Shown piece by piece: positions 7,737-16,503 of a stretch of 35,084 bases of DNA (its first letter is position 1; each line of letters opens with the position of its first letter). This DNA is from an uncultured Clostridia bacterium (GTDB lineage Bacteria; Bacillota; Clostridia; Christensenellales; UBA1242): positions 1 through 35,084 of the forward strand of contig CALEWH010000004.1 of NCBI GenBank assembly GCA_937925475.1, read 5' to 3'. Position numbers and translations under genes: made by a program. The notes beneath the pieces are model-generated. The model was not told where the DNA came from. It did no database searches and saw nothing but the letters and a program-made list of their open reading frames with translations.

Positions 7737-9974
7737 TTATGCTTTAGGAGTATAATCATACATATCCATGATGATACCCATACTAGCACTACCTGCTGGA
7801 TAGATAATGTTTAACTCATCACCAGTAAGCGGAGTAGCTCTTTGTGTTTGATCTAGATTGAAAATAGCATATTGTTCGCCTGCTTTTCCAATGTATGATT
7901 GATTATCACTATTGCCATTTGTCCATATAAATGGAGCTTTATTACTATTAAAAGCTCTAACATATCCATTGGCAAAATCATAGTTGTTTACTTGTCCATA
8001 TAGATATATACCACTAGAAGTCAAATAATTTTCATCCATAAACAATATTTTTAGATTAAATTTGCCATCTTTCAATATTGATTTTCCATAAGCATTGAAT
8101 AAAGGGTCTAGTCCTTGTAGTGCTAGAGCAGCAGTATCCGCACCCGGTGTGATATTAAACCATGCTTCACTACCACCAATATAGTTTTCAAATACAACAG
8201 AACTATCATAGTTTACATAACATCCACGACTTTCTGTGCCATCATTATTTGAGCCTTTGTGTGTACTTACTGCAAATATAGATGGGCCACCAAAACGAGC
8301 AAATGTAGAATTTGTGATATTGCATCCACCTTGTCCACCCCATGCAAATATACCCGAGTTAAAGCAGTCAGTAATGTTCATATTGTTTAGAGCAGTAACT
8401 TGTTGTTTGCTATTACTATTTAAATTATTATTGGCTTTATCTGTTGTTTCAATAAACCAGCCAATCATAGCAGATTTGATATTAATATTTTCTGCTACTG
8501 CACCACAACTTGCATTTTGGAACATTATCATTCCGCCAGCAGCTGAGTACACTTCTTGTTTTTCTTCTTCCGATGCACCTTCTCCACCACCAGAAATAAT
8601 TCCGTTTGTGTTTCCGATAGCATTAATATTGTTTACATAGGCTATTTTTTCATTTGAAAGTTTGCTAGGGTTGTTTTCATCAACACACATTCCTATGAAG
8701 TTGAACATTTTTGAGTGACCAAATTCAGTAGGTTTTTCACCTTTTTTGTATATGTGCTCACCATTTTCGCCAATATTTCCATTAACAGGTAGTTTTTCTA
8801 TGCTTACTGAAAAATAGTTTCCCTCCAAAGTGAAGTCGTCTTCCATATAGTGAGTATATGTAAGTACCCAGTCACGAAGTTTGCCAGTGGCATAGCCGTC
8901 TGCACTTTCTTCGGCTGTAATGAAAAAATCGCTTGGTAGGTCTTCTTTTGTAATGTCTAGGTCTTTGTGGAAGTATGCACCTTTTATGTACATAATTTCA
9001 TTGTCGGCATAGCCATTATTTTTTAGGAAGTTTTTCCAAGTGTCGACCCAACTCTTCTCGTAGTATTTGCTACCAGTAGCATCTTTGTTGTACATAATGC
9101 TATAACTTTTATTTCTTCTATATGATTCCATATTGATTCCGTCTGGAGTAATTGAAAGCATACCTAGGTCCTTTTCGTCATAGATATTATAACCATCTTT
9201 TACATTTACATTGAAAGATACTTCTTGTATATCGTCGCCGTCAACATTTTTAGTAAAGTATTTTGGCAAAACTTTGATAGTAAATTCTTTGCCAATTGCT
9301 TTTTCTGTAAAGTCTACTTTGCCGTCAGCATAAGTGTAGTATTCTTCACCTACTTCTGTGCCGTCTAGCAAAACTTTAACAGATAGTTGGATTTTGACAT
9401 CTGAGTCTATCTCAGTATTTTTTCTATATAGAGTGTATTCTGGTGTGATATCAAATCCATTGTCGTCACCAACATAGTATTTTGCATTTGCGACATTTTT
9501 AAAGCCATTTGGATTTTCTTTTACATTATGATTGAATGCAGAAATACATGCGGGATCAGTAAATAGATCCAAGTCATATGCCACGCTTTCATTTTCGCTA
9601 ACAGTGACTTTGATTGGATATGTAGTTTCTTGACCTACAATGTGTAGAGTAAGATTGTACTCTTTCGCTGTAAGAGTGCCAGCAGTTTCGGCTTTTAGTC
9701 CGTCTGTGTCAAGCACCCACAAAGTGTCTTGTTTTGCATCAGCGACATTGATATCAAATTCGCCTTTATCAAGAACTTTGGTTGTTTTGTCGCTGTACTT
9801 TGCCACAACATTGATGTTGTTCCAGTCTATTATTTCGTCAATATAATAGAACTCTTTTACATTTGTAGTGACACTTTCAAGTGTGACTTTTTTAGTGTTG
9901 TCTTTGCACGCCCATAGGCACACCGCACTAAACATAAGCACTAGCATACAAACTATTGATTTTAGTTTTTTCAT
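7737..9974 (-). CDS. Large surface lipoprotein with Ig-like and probable beta-helix regions
   Basis: A 745-aa protein. The N terminus MKKLKSIVCMLVLMF leads to a lipobox L-W-A-C with the lipidated cysteine at C23, so it should be anchored on the outer face of the membrane. Residues about 28-130 resemble bacterial Ig-like repeats (YSDKTTKVL type). The region of about 440-600 is rich in short Asn/Gly/Ser strands (for example NMNITDCFNSGIFAWGG), suggesting a right-handed parallel beta-helix as in many polysaccharide-binding or -cleaving surface proteins. No catalytic signature was recognised. It lies 48 bp after the small anchored protein with no terminator between, so it is probably co-transcribed with the ABC transporter. 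The start has a clear GGAGAAAAG site. Confidence 0.7.
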   Translation of the reverse strand: MKKLKSIVCMLVLMFSAVCLWACKDNTKKVTLESVTTNVKEFYYIDEIIDWNNINVVAKYSDKTTKVLDKGEFDINVADAKQDTLWVLDTDGLKAETAGTLTAKEYNLTLHIVGQETTYPIKVTVSENESVAYDLDLFTDPACISAFNHNVKENPNGFKNVANAKYYVGDDNGFDITPEYTLYRKNTEIDSDVKIQLSVKVLLDGTEVGEEYYTYADGKVDFTEKAIGKEFTIKVLPKYFTKNVDGDDIQEVSFNVNVKDGYNIYDEKDLGMLSITPDGINMESYRRNKSYSIMYNKDATGSKYYEKSWVDTWKNFLKNNGYADNEIMYIKGAYFHKDLDITKEDLPSDFFITAEESADGYATGKLRDWVLTYTHYMEDDFTLEGNYFSVSIEKLPVNGNIGENGEHIYKKGEKPTEFGHSKMFNFIGMCVDENNPSKLSNEKIAYVNNINAIGNTNGIISGGGEGASEEEKQEVYSAAGGMIMFQNASCGAVAENINIKSAMIGWFIETTDKANNNLNSNSKQQVTALNNMNITDCFNSGIFAWGGQGGCNITNSTFARFGGPSIFAVSTHKGSNNDGTESRGCYVNYDSSVVFENYIGGSEAWFNITPGADTAALALQGLDPLFNAYGKSILKDGKFNLKILFMDENYLTSSGIYLYGQVNNYDFANGYVRAFNSNKAPFIWTNGNSDNQSYIGKAGEQYAIFNLDQTQRATPLTGDELNIIYPAGSASMGIIMDMYDYTPKA

Positions 9975-10022
9975 TCTTTTCTCCTTTTTTCATTTTATTA
10001 TTAGTTGTCGCCAACGAATAAC

Positions 10023-10463
10023 CTAAACTGTGTTTCGGACACGACACGAGATCTGGATTGTGTCCTCTTTTGCTGAGCCATCGGTCGCATACACTCTGAC
10101 GCGCACTGTGCCGATTGATGTAAACACGACTTTGCCAAATGTAGTTATGGTCGCTATTTGAACTTCGGCTCCGTCTCTAATTTTAATATGGTCGCTTAAA
10201 GCAAATTTTATTTTATCAGGATAAGTCGCATTTTCAGGCTTGTACTCGTACTCGATTTGAAATTCGCTATATCCTTTAAGTTCGTCCCAGTCAAGAGTTT
10301 TGGTCTTTACGCCTTTGACGCTTATGCGGTCATAAGAAGTGATTTGAAGGTCTGTCATATATATCGCAAACTGGTCGATTTTAATTTTCATTCCGAATAA
10401 AGTTACAATAAATATGGACAACAGATAAATCACGCTAATTGTAAAAATAACTGACTTCTTCAT
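10023..10463 (-). CDS. Small membrane-anchored exported protein, Ig-like
   Basis: A 146-aa protein with one N-terminal hydrophobic segment (about 5-25) and an all-beta-looking exported part ending in a strand-rich stretch (FTSIGTVRVRVYATDGSA), similar to Ig-like domains. The start codon overlaps the permease stop codon as TAATG, and AAGGAGG lies inside the permease gene, so translation is probably coupled. Its place between an ABC permease and a large lipoprotein suggests an extracytoplasmic accessory subunit. No family was recognised. Confidence 0.65.
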   Translation of the reverse strand: MKKSVIFTISVIYLLSIFIVTLFGMKIKIDQFAIYMTDLQITSYDRISVKGVKTKTLDWDELKGYSEFQIEYEYKPENATYPDKIKFALSDHIKIRDGAEVQIATITTFGKVVFTSIGTVRVRVYATDGSAKEDTIQISCRVRNTV

Positions 10464-12109
10464 TATAAAACCTCCTTAAATAGCACGCGGGCTTTATAAC
10501 AAAATAGATATATCCTTAAAGCCAAAACAGCGCCTGAAAGCAAGAAGAGTTTTAACCATAGATTTGCAGGGTCTTTCACATAGAAGAACAAGACCACGCC
10601 AAAGAACACAAAACTAAGCACAAACGATAGTATGATTGATTTGATTTCGTTTGGGTTTTTGCTGGCAAGTCCTTCGGTGCGATAAAGCGCTGACCTTGGG
10701 TGCAAAAAGTCGATTTCGGCACTTATCACGATGTGAGTAAAGGCAAACATCAAAAGTGCCAAAAACATAAACACTGCATCAAGCCACGAAAGTGCTGAGA
10801 AGTGGATAAATATCGCAAGCACAATTGAAAGCAAAACTGTGGTGGATATCATATAGTATCCAAGTCGTGAAAACAAAAGATTTACGGGGTTTTTAGGCAT
10901 TGTTTTTAGCATATAAAGACTTTCACCGTCCCTACTATACACGCTACTTGCGCTTATATTGTGCGACAACACAAATAGCAGTATTATAAGCACATTAAAC
11001 GCGATTGTAAGATATGCGCCAAACAATGCAGTATTTATGGCAGCGTAGATTTTGTTTAGAGTAAACACTGCAATAGGTGCAATCACAAGCAAGGATATTG
11101 TTGTGCGAACAAGTTCGGGATTTCTGATGTCCTTCATTGTTTCGTAAACAAAGGTCGATAGTTTTGACTTGTGAGTGGTGTTTGGTTTGTTTGTCTTTTT
11201 CGACTTGTTAAACTCAAAACGAGTGGATATTATTTTTAGATATATTGGTCTAGAAATGACATAGTTTAGTGCAAACAAGATTGCCACAACCGCCAACAAT
11301 ACTAGCAGTCCGATATATGTGTATTTTGTAAACAATGTGATTTTAAAGTTTTTGTACACTCCGCAAAGACATATTGCAAAGGCGTACATAATGACAAATT
11401 TGTCTATAAACCAGTTTAGGAAAGAGTCCATCGCTCCTGACACCTTTGCCCAACTTCTTATAAGGTCTATGTTTTCAGGGATAGTGCTCACAATAGCGAT
11501 TACGCCCCAAGTGATTAGTCCCAAAACCACAACTAGCAGACCAATGCGAATGTATGTAAATCTATCGAAAAATGTTTTTATAAATATCATAGGGATTGAT
11601 AGCAGTCCGGCAAGTGTTACGATAAATGCCGAAAGCAAAACCATCATAAACGCAAGCCACAAATAATACACAAATCCTATCCCCGATATAATTCCATACG
11701 CTACGAAAACTGGCACGATAAATGTAAAAGTCTTTTTAAGTTCGTAGATAAAGTGCACGCAAAGTTTTGACAAAAACAAAACATTTGGGCTAGCAGGAAA
11801 TGTGATAAGCACTTGGTTGTCTTTTGAAAAGTAGAGCGAGTTTGTGAGTGTCATCGTACAACTTATCACATTAAACACTATCATAATCAGCAGTACAACC
11901 GCCATTACGCTTAGCGGAATATGGTTTAGCGGGGAAAACAAGTGAAAATTTTGTGCAAGAAGAAGCACGACATAGCAAAGTGCTACTATCGCGATAAAGT
12001 AAAGCGCGCCAAACACAACTTTAAACAAAGTTTTCTTCTTGTCTTTCAAAAACGACAAGTCAGTTCGCTCACGCATCTGCATTAGAAACAGCGTCCTAAA
12101 CTTTTTCAT
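10463..12109 (-). CDS. ABC-2-type exporter permease (putative ABC exporter family)
   Basis: A 548-aa polytopic membrane protein with roughly twelve hydrophobic segments. The stretch SLYFSKDNQVLITFPASP followed by LFLSKL is typical of the large Firmicutes ABC exporter permeases that pair with a separate ATPase. A second such element, VYSRDGESLYMLKTMP, appears after about residue 390, suggesting an internal duplication of two six-helix halves. It starts 8 bp after the ATPase fusion gene with AAGGAG as ribosome binding site. It should form the membrane channel for the ATPase encoded upstream. The substrate is unknown. Confidence 0.8.
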   Translation of the reverse strand: MKKFRTLFLMQMRERTDLSFLKDKKKTLFKVVFGALYFIAIVALCYVVLLLAQNFHLFSPLNHIPLSVMAVVLLIMIVFNVISCTMTLTNSLYFSKDNQVLITFPASPNVLFLSKLCVHFIYELKKTFTFIVPVFVAYGIISGIGFVYYLWLAFMMVLLSAFIVTLAGLLSIPMIFIKTFFDRFTYIRIGLLVVVLGLITWGVIAIVSTIPENIDLIRSWAKVSGAMDSFLNWFIDKFVIMYAFAICLCGVYKNFKITLFTKYTYIGLLVLLAVVAILFALNYVISRPIYLKIISTRFEFNKSKKTNKPNTTHKSKLSTFVYETMKDIRNPELVRTTISLLVIAPIAVFTLNKIYAAINTALFGAYLTIAFNVLIILLFVLSHNISASSVYSRDGESLYMLKTMPKNPVNLLFSRLGYYMISTTVLLSIVLAIFIHFSALSWLDAVFMFLALLMFAFTHIVISAEIDFLHPRSALYRTEGLASKNPNEIKSIILSFVLSFVFFGVVLFFYVKDPANLWLKLFLLSGAVLALRIYLFCYKARVLFKEVL

Positions 12110-12117
12110 AGTTCTCC

Positions 12118-14349
12118 TTAATTTTCTTGCTTTTGTTTTTCTTTTTCGTCTTCTATTTGTTTTTCTTTTTCCATCTCTTCGATGTCTTGGCCGATAGTTT
12201 GAAGATAGTATTTTTCTAGGCCTATGTTTTTCTCGGCAAGCTCTTTCAATGTCACATTTGCCACAATGTGATGATTGTTTAGTATGATGATGCGGTCACA
12301 TAGTTTTTCCACAATGTCTATTATGTGGCTCGAAAAGAATACTATGTTTCCCTTGCGGGCGTGGTCACGCATACACTCTTTCAATTGATAAATACTTATA
12401 GGGTCTAGTCCTGTAAGTGGCTCGTCAAGTATGCATAGTTTTGGGTCGTGCACAAATGCCGATATGATTGTTATCTTTTGCTTCATTCCGTGACTATATG
12501 TTTTTATAGGTGAATCAAACGAATCGACTAGGTTTAGTTGTTTGATAAGTCTTTCGATGCGCTCGTTCCTATCTTCTTTACTTACATCATACAGGTCGGC
12601 TATATAATTGACATATTCGCGCCCTGACAAGTTTTCGTACAAGGCATAGTGGTCGGGCACAAAACCAAATTGCATTTTGGTCTCGACTGGTTGTTTTTGG
12701 ATATCATAGCCGTTTATCTCGATATGACCAGATGTCGCAGGCTGTATCCCGACTATACACTTGATTATGGTCGATTTGCCCGCTCCGTTTGGACCTAAAA
12801 AGCCCAAAATCTCGCCCGCTTCAACTTCAAAGTTGATGTCTTCTACGGCATAAGTTTTGTTGTTTCCGTACTTTTTGTACACTCCCGACACAACAAGTTT
12901 TTCTTTGCTATTTTCGTTCATACAGTCTGCCACCTCCTTTTTCTTGTAATAGTTTAGCAGTATAATTTCGTCATCGTGTATTTGTTTGGATTTGAATCTT
13001 AGGTTGACATAAAAGTCTTCGACTTGGAACAGTGCAACATACACAAACCACATCGCCAGTCCAAACAACACATACACGAAGAAAAACAACACTTGATATA
13101 TTGGATAAAACACCAGTTTGAGATTGGATATCTTGATTGTTGCGGTCAAGTCACGGGTTTTTTCTGCCCATGTGCCAAGTTTTTCTACAATGAAGTCAGA
13201 GTTTAAAAAGAAGAAGTCAACGCTTGTGTTGTAGTTTGTAAACCACGCATTGATAACTAGCACAAGCAAGAAATATACGAAAAACGCAACCATCGAATAT
13301 ATAAATTGTTTTAGTTTTGGTCTTGCATACACTCGCAAAAAGATTGTTAGCGCTGGCATCGCAAACGCCATAATGTGGTTTATCCAAAACCTTACTACGC
13401 TAGGGCTAAATATACGAAGACCCTCGTCATAGTTTGGCATAAACATCGCAAGCAAAGCGCCGATTACATTTATAAACATCGTAAAGTAAAACAACTTGTC
13501 CACCTTAAACATAAGGCATATAGGAATGATAAACATAATTGTATTACATAGATGTAGTGGCCACGATGTAGGGTGGATAAAAATCGAAAAGTCATATGTT
13601 GAACAATAGGAAATTAAAGTTCCGATTGAGATGTAAAGCAAAACCATTCGGCAATATTCTTTGTCTTTGTTTCGGAAAACAAAGTATATAGCGAAAAATA
13701 CTGCAAAACTAAGATACAAATAAAATCTATGTGCAAAGTCAAACGATTTTACAAGTGTGCGACCTATATTGCCGAAAAGCAAACTTGACAAATATGGTGG
13801 CATTGTTGCTAGAAGGAAGAACGGAAATACAATGTACATTTCAATGCGTTCTTTCTTAGATATTTTAAAGTAGTTGTTTTTGCACAAATAGTAGATGCTC
13901 ATAGCAAGGGTTATTGCAACTTCAACTGCCATAAGAGCGCCTGTCCAAGTAAGCGCATATGTGCCTGTGCTCGCATATATATAATGGTTTAGAAATCCTA
14001 CTTGAAGTAGTCCCACAACTAGCGAAAATGTTTTTGCATAGTTTTTAAGGACATTAAACTTAAAAAACGGAGTAAGCAGTAGTATTACATGCGAAAACAT
14101 CGACAGCCACACAAGTATCCCCACCACTCCGCACAAAAACGAAGACGAGAAGATATTGTTGACGCTAAGGCGCAAAACGCCATAAAGTTTGGACTCGCCC
14201 GGAAGCAAATAACGCACAAAAAATACGACCGCAAGAATTACGCTCATAATTTTAAGTATTGTTTTGTTGTGTTTTTCAAAAAACTTGTAAAATACAAAAA
14301 AGGTAGCAACTATAATCGCGATACTAACAGCAAAAATAAGATATTGCAT
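12118..14349 (-). CDS. Fusion of a YwaF/TMEM164-like membrane domain with an ABC ATPase
   Basis: A 743-aa protein. Residues 1-445 hold about twelve hydrophobic segments. The part around residues 255-345, with WPLHLCNT, YFTMFINVIGALLAMFMP and FWINHIMAF, resembles the YwaF/TMEM164 (TIGR02206) membrane family. Residues about 484-715 form a complete ABC ATPase: Walker A GPNGAGKST (519-527), signature YSHGMKQ (618-624), Walker B ending D642-E643, and switch H675. The Q-loop position reads VPDH. A charged Lys/Glu tail follows. The start at 14349 directly follows AAGGAGG; an ATG 18 bp upstream overlaps that site and was rejected. It is first in the operon with the permease, so it probably powers it. 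Attaching a membrane domain of this kind to such an ATPase is unusual. Confidence 0.8.
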   Translation of the reverse strand: MQYLIFAVSIAIIVATFFVFYKFFEKHNKTILKIMSVILAVVFFVRYLLPGESKLYGVLRLSVNNIFSSSFLCGVVGILVWLSMFSHVILLLTPFFKFNVLKNYAKTFSLVVGLLQVGFLNHYIYASTGTYALTWTGALMAVEVAITLAMSIYYLCKNNYFKISKKERIEMYIVFPFFLLATMPPYLSSLLFGNIGRTLVKSFDFAHRFYLYLSFAVFFAIYFVFRNKDKEYCRMVLLYISIGTLISYCSTYDFSIFIHPTSWPLHLCNTIMFIIPICLMFKVDKLFYFTMFINVIGALLAMFMPNYDEGLRIFSPSVVRFWINHIMAFAMPALTIFLRVYARPKLKQFIYSMVAFFVYFLLVLVINAWFTNYNTSVDFFFLNSDFIVEKLGTWAEKTRDLTATIKISNLKLVFYPIYQVLFFFVYVLFGLAMWFVYVALFQVEDFYVNLRFKSKQIHDDEIILLNYYKKKEVADCMNENSKEKLVVSGVYKKYGNNKTYAVEDINFEVEAGEILGFLGPNGAGKSTIIKCIVGIQPATSGHIEINGYDIQKQPVETKMQFGFVPDHYALYENLSGREYVNYIADLYDVSKEDRNERIERLIKQLNLVDSFDSPIKTYSHGMKQKITIISAFVHDPKLCILDEPLTGLDPISIYQLKECMRDHARKGNIVFFSSHIIDIVEKLCDRIIILNNHHIVANVTLKELAEKNIGLEKYYLQTIGQDIEEMEKEKQIEDEKEKQKQEN

Positions 14350-14502
14350 ACTTCCTCCTTTGTACAAACTATATATACAACAATTTTGATTTGTAATTTA
14401 TTTGACTTTTTTGTCGAAAAATTAGAATTTTTGTAAATGCTTACTTCAAACTTGCCCAGCTTATGATTATTTTTTGTTTTAGGGGCACAAATATACATTT
14501 TT

Positions 14503-14537
14503 CACATAATAACAAATGACATTTGTTTTTTTATGTG
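14503..14537. promoter_or_regulatory. Two-part inverted repeat between divergent operons
   Basis: An inner palindrome, AACAAATG-A-CATTTGTT (511-527 within the 14,000s), lies inside an outer pair CACATAA (14503-14509) and TTATGTG (14531-14537). It lies 29 bp before the zinc-ribbon gene start. It could be an operator or a leader hairpin; a terminator role is less likely because it precedes the gene. Confidence 0.4.
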
Positions 14538-14565
14538 TTATCATTTTTCAAACGGAGGAACACTT

Positions 14566-14994
14566 ATGTCAAACAAACCTAAACATTTTCTAATATGCAA
14601 GATACTAGGCTTTACTTTACTTGCGGTAGCGATAGCAGGTTTTGTGGTATCATTTACTCATTTTGGAAACTTTGAGTCTGACCACAACTGGTTTATGGTA
14701 GGCGGAATTGTAGGCGGATTTTCTTTTGTAATAGCGTGTGCATTGCTTTCGATTGGATTTATGCCAAACATCGCACGACTAAACACTAAGACCGCTAAAT
14801 ACATTCAAGAAGTAAACAAAGACACCCTTTCTGACATCGCATCTACAAACGCCGACATTATGGAAAAAGGCCTTGAAAAAAATGCAAAAACAGTCAAAAA
14901 CGCACTAAACGACACAAAATTTTGTAGCGAGTGCGGTGCTAAAATAACAAGTGATGCAAGGTTTTGCCCACAATGTGGAAAACCACAAAAATAG
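14566..14994 (+). CDS. Membrane protein with C-terminal zinc ribbon
   Basis: A 142-aa protein with two hydrophobic segments (about 8-30 and 42-64), a helical linker, and a C-terminal zinc ribbon FCSECGAKITSDARFCPQCG with two CxxC pairs. Such double-CxxC ribbons are common at the ends of small Firmicutes membrane proteins and bind structural zinc; their roles are mostly unknown. The start follows ACGGAGGAACACTT; the frame's earlier GTG has no such site. It lies 7 bp before the GtrA-family gene, so the two form a small operon. Confidence 0.75.
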   Translation: MSNKPKHFLICKILGFTLLAVAIAGFVVSFTHFGNFESDHNWFMVGGIVGGFSFVIACALLSIGFMPNIARLNTKTAKYIQEVNKDTLSDIASTNADIMEKGLEKNAKTVKNALNDTKFCSECGAKITSDARFCPQCGKPQK

Positions 14995-15001
14995 GTGATT
15001 T

Positions 15002-15541
15002 ATGAAAGAAAAGAAAATGAAAGATAGTGACGAGCTAATAATATTTCAAAAGGAAGACAACGACCCAGCGCACAACAACACAAGTGCAGATATAGAAAAA
15101 CTCGACATTGACGATCCTACTCCATATCCTACACGCCGACGCGAGTGGTGGAGACTTGTAAAATTTTTGTTTTTCTCGTTAAGTGCGGGCATAATCCAAA
15201 TACTATCGTTTACACTTTTAAACGAACTTATCCATTGGCCTTACTGGCCTAGTTATCTGATCTCACTTACTCTAAGTGTGCTTTGGAACTTTACTCTTAA
15301 TCGCAAGTTTACTTTTAAATCCGCAGCAAATATCCCACTTGCAATGCTCGAAGTTTTTGGTTATTACCTAGTGTTTACTCCACTTTCGACTTTGGGTGGC
15401 AATGCTTTGACAAATGCTCACTGGAACGAGTATCTTGTTTTGGTGATCACAATGGTGTTAAACTTTGTGACCGAATATTTGTTTTGCCGTTTTGTCGTAT
15501 ATCGCGGAAAACTTGACAACAATAAAAAACAAGACAAATAA
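15002..15541 (+). CDS. GtrA-family membrane protein
   Basis: A 179-aa protein. A charged cytosolic N terminus (1-50) leads to four membrane segments (about 53-140 and 142-168). WNFTLNRKFTFKS after the second segment and FCRFVVYRG at the end are typical of GtrA-like proteins. Members of this family are thought to move polyprenyl-phosphate-linked sugars across the membrane for cell-surface glycosylation. The ATG at 15002 has a weak AGGTGATTT site, and an ATG five codons later is also possible. No glycosyltransferase is adjacent, so the substrate cannot be inferred. Confidence 0.8.
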   Translation: MKEKKMKDSDELIIFQKEDNDPAHNNTSADIEKLDIDDPTPYPTRRREWWRLVKFLFFSLSAGIIQILSFTLLNELIHWPYWPSYLISLTLSVLWNFTLNRKFTFKSAANIPLAMLEVFGYYLVFTPLSTLGGNALTNAHWNEYLVLVITMVLNFVTEYLFCRFVVYRGKLDNNKKQDK

Positions 15542-15592
15542 TCGGATATCTATATATCACAAACAATTTAATCCTACAAATTATGATAAGAT

Positions 15593-15626
15593 AAAAACAC
15601 TAGACATGTCTAGTGTTTTTTGTTTT
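15593..15626 (+). terminator. Terminator after the GtrA-family gene
   Basis: AAAACACTAGA, loop CATG, TCTAGTGTTTT, then a T-rich run. Confidence 0.85.
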
Positions 15627-15731
15627 GCTTTATCACTTTTTTGTTTTTATACATATTTTTGGTGATTTCAAATTGAGATCGTGTTCACAATAAGGTTTGT
15701 ATACAAATGTAATAAAGTGTTTTTATAGCAT

Positions 15732-15746
15732 TTTTAATAATTTAAT
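15732..15746. promoter_or_regulatory. Weak PerR-box-like site upstream of rubrerythrin
   Basis: TTTTAAT-A-ATTTAAT matches 10 of the 14 defined positions of TTATAAT-N-ATTATAA. It lies 65 bp upstream of the rubrerythrin start. In such AT-rich sequence this may be chance, but the gene type fits peroxide control. Confidence 0.25.
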
Positions 15747-15810
15747 TAACCTTATATATAGTTGCATAAAGTTTTGCTTCTTGGAAAAAATATCTAAAAA
15801 GGAGAGAATT

Positions 15811-16404
15811 ATGCAATTAAAAGACAGTAAAACTTATGAAAACCTTGCCAAATCCTATGCGGGAGAATGTCAAGCCTACATCAGATACAAGTTTATCGAG
15901 TACGGCGCACGAATGCAAGGTTATAAAAACATCGCCGAGCTTGTGGACAAGGTCGTATACAATGAGTTTAACCACGCACGAATGTTTTACACATATCTAC
16001 AAGACGGAGTAAAAGAAGAAATCACCAACATCGACATTGAAAGTGGTTATCCATTTAAGGAAAAGTGGGACCTAGAAGAAAACTTGCGCATTGCTGCCGA
16101 AGATGAAAAGTACGAAGCACATCGCATATATCCCGAATATGCAAAGATAGCACGCGAAGAAGGTTTTGAAGACATCGCGGTGCTTTACGAAAACATCATT
16201 TCGGTCGAACTACTACACAACAAACTTTTTGCGCAGTTGTACAAACAGTTTAGCACTGACACCCTATACAAATCGGCAAAACCAGTAAAATGGAAATGCG
16301 CTGATTGCGGTTATGAGCACACAGGCACAGAGCCTTGGAAAACTTGTCCACTTTGCAAAGCAGAGCGTGGCAGTGTTAGACTACAAATAAACGACTATGT
16401 ATAA
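15811..16404 (+). CDS. Rubrerythrin-type ferritin-like/rubredoxin protein
   Basis: A 197-aa cytosolic protein with an N-terminal ferritin-like four-helix domain (about 1-148) and a C-terminal rubredoxin-like domain. Likely diiron ligands include E19, E52 with H55, and E133 with H136. The rubredoxin domain carries C163-x-x-C166 and C179-x-x-C182. Rubrerythrins reduce hydrogen peroxide in anaerobes using electrons from rubredoxin or NADH. The start follows AAAAAGGAGAGAATT; the frame's upstream extension to 15697 lacks family residues and was rejected. It is more diverged than the second rubrerythrin in this window (22881-23420), especially in the 66-95 region. It has its own terminator. Confidence 0.88.
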   Translation: MQLKDSKTYENLAKSYAGECQAYIRYKFIEYGARMQGYKNIAELVDKVVYNEFNHARMFYTYLQDGVKEEITNIDIESGYPFKEKWDLEENLRIAAEDEKYEAHRIYPEYAKIAREEGFEDIAVLYENIISVELLHNKLFAQLYKQFSTDTLYKSAKPVKWKCADCGYEHTGTEPWKTCPLCKAERGSVRLQINDYV

Positions 16405-16410
16405 CGCTAA

Positions 16411-16444
16411 AAATAGACAATGAAACACACATTGTCTATTTTTA
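16411..16444 (+). terminator. Terminator after rubrerythrin
   Basis: AATAGACAAT (16412-16421) pairs with ATTGTCTATT (16431-16440), followed by T-rich sequence. Confidence 0.85.
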
Positions 16445-16445
16445 T

Positions 16446-16474
16446 TTGACACAAAGGGCTTAATTTGAAATAAT
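16446..16474 (+). promoter_or_regulatory. Promoter of the 16504-17740 membrane-protein operon
   Basis: TTGACA (16446-16451), a 17-bp spacer and AATAAT (16469-16474), 29 bp before the start codon. Confidence 0.7.
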
Positions 16475-16503
16475 AAAACATAGTATAAAGCAAGGAGAAA
16501 TTT

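Noticed and set aside
8236..8640. 134-codon plus-strand open frame inside the lipoprotein gene
   Set aside because: It is antisense to a gene with a lipobox, ribosome binding site and terminator; no initiation signal or recognisable protein features.
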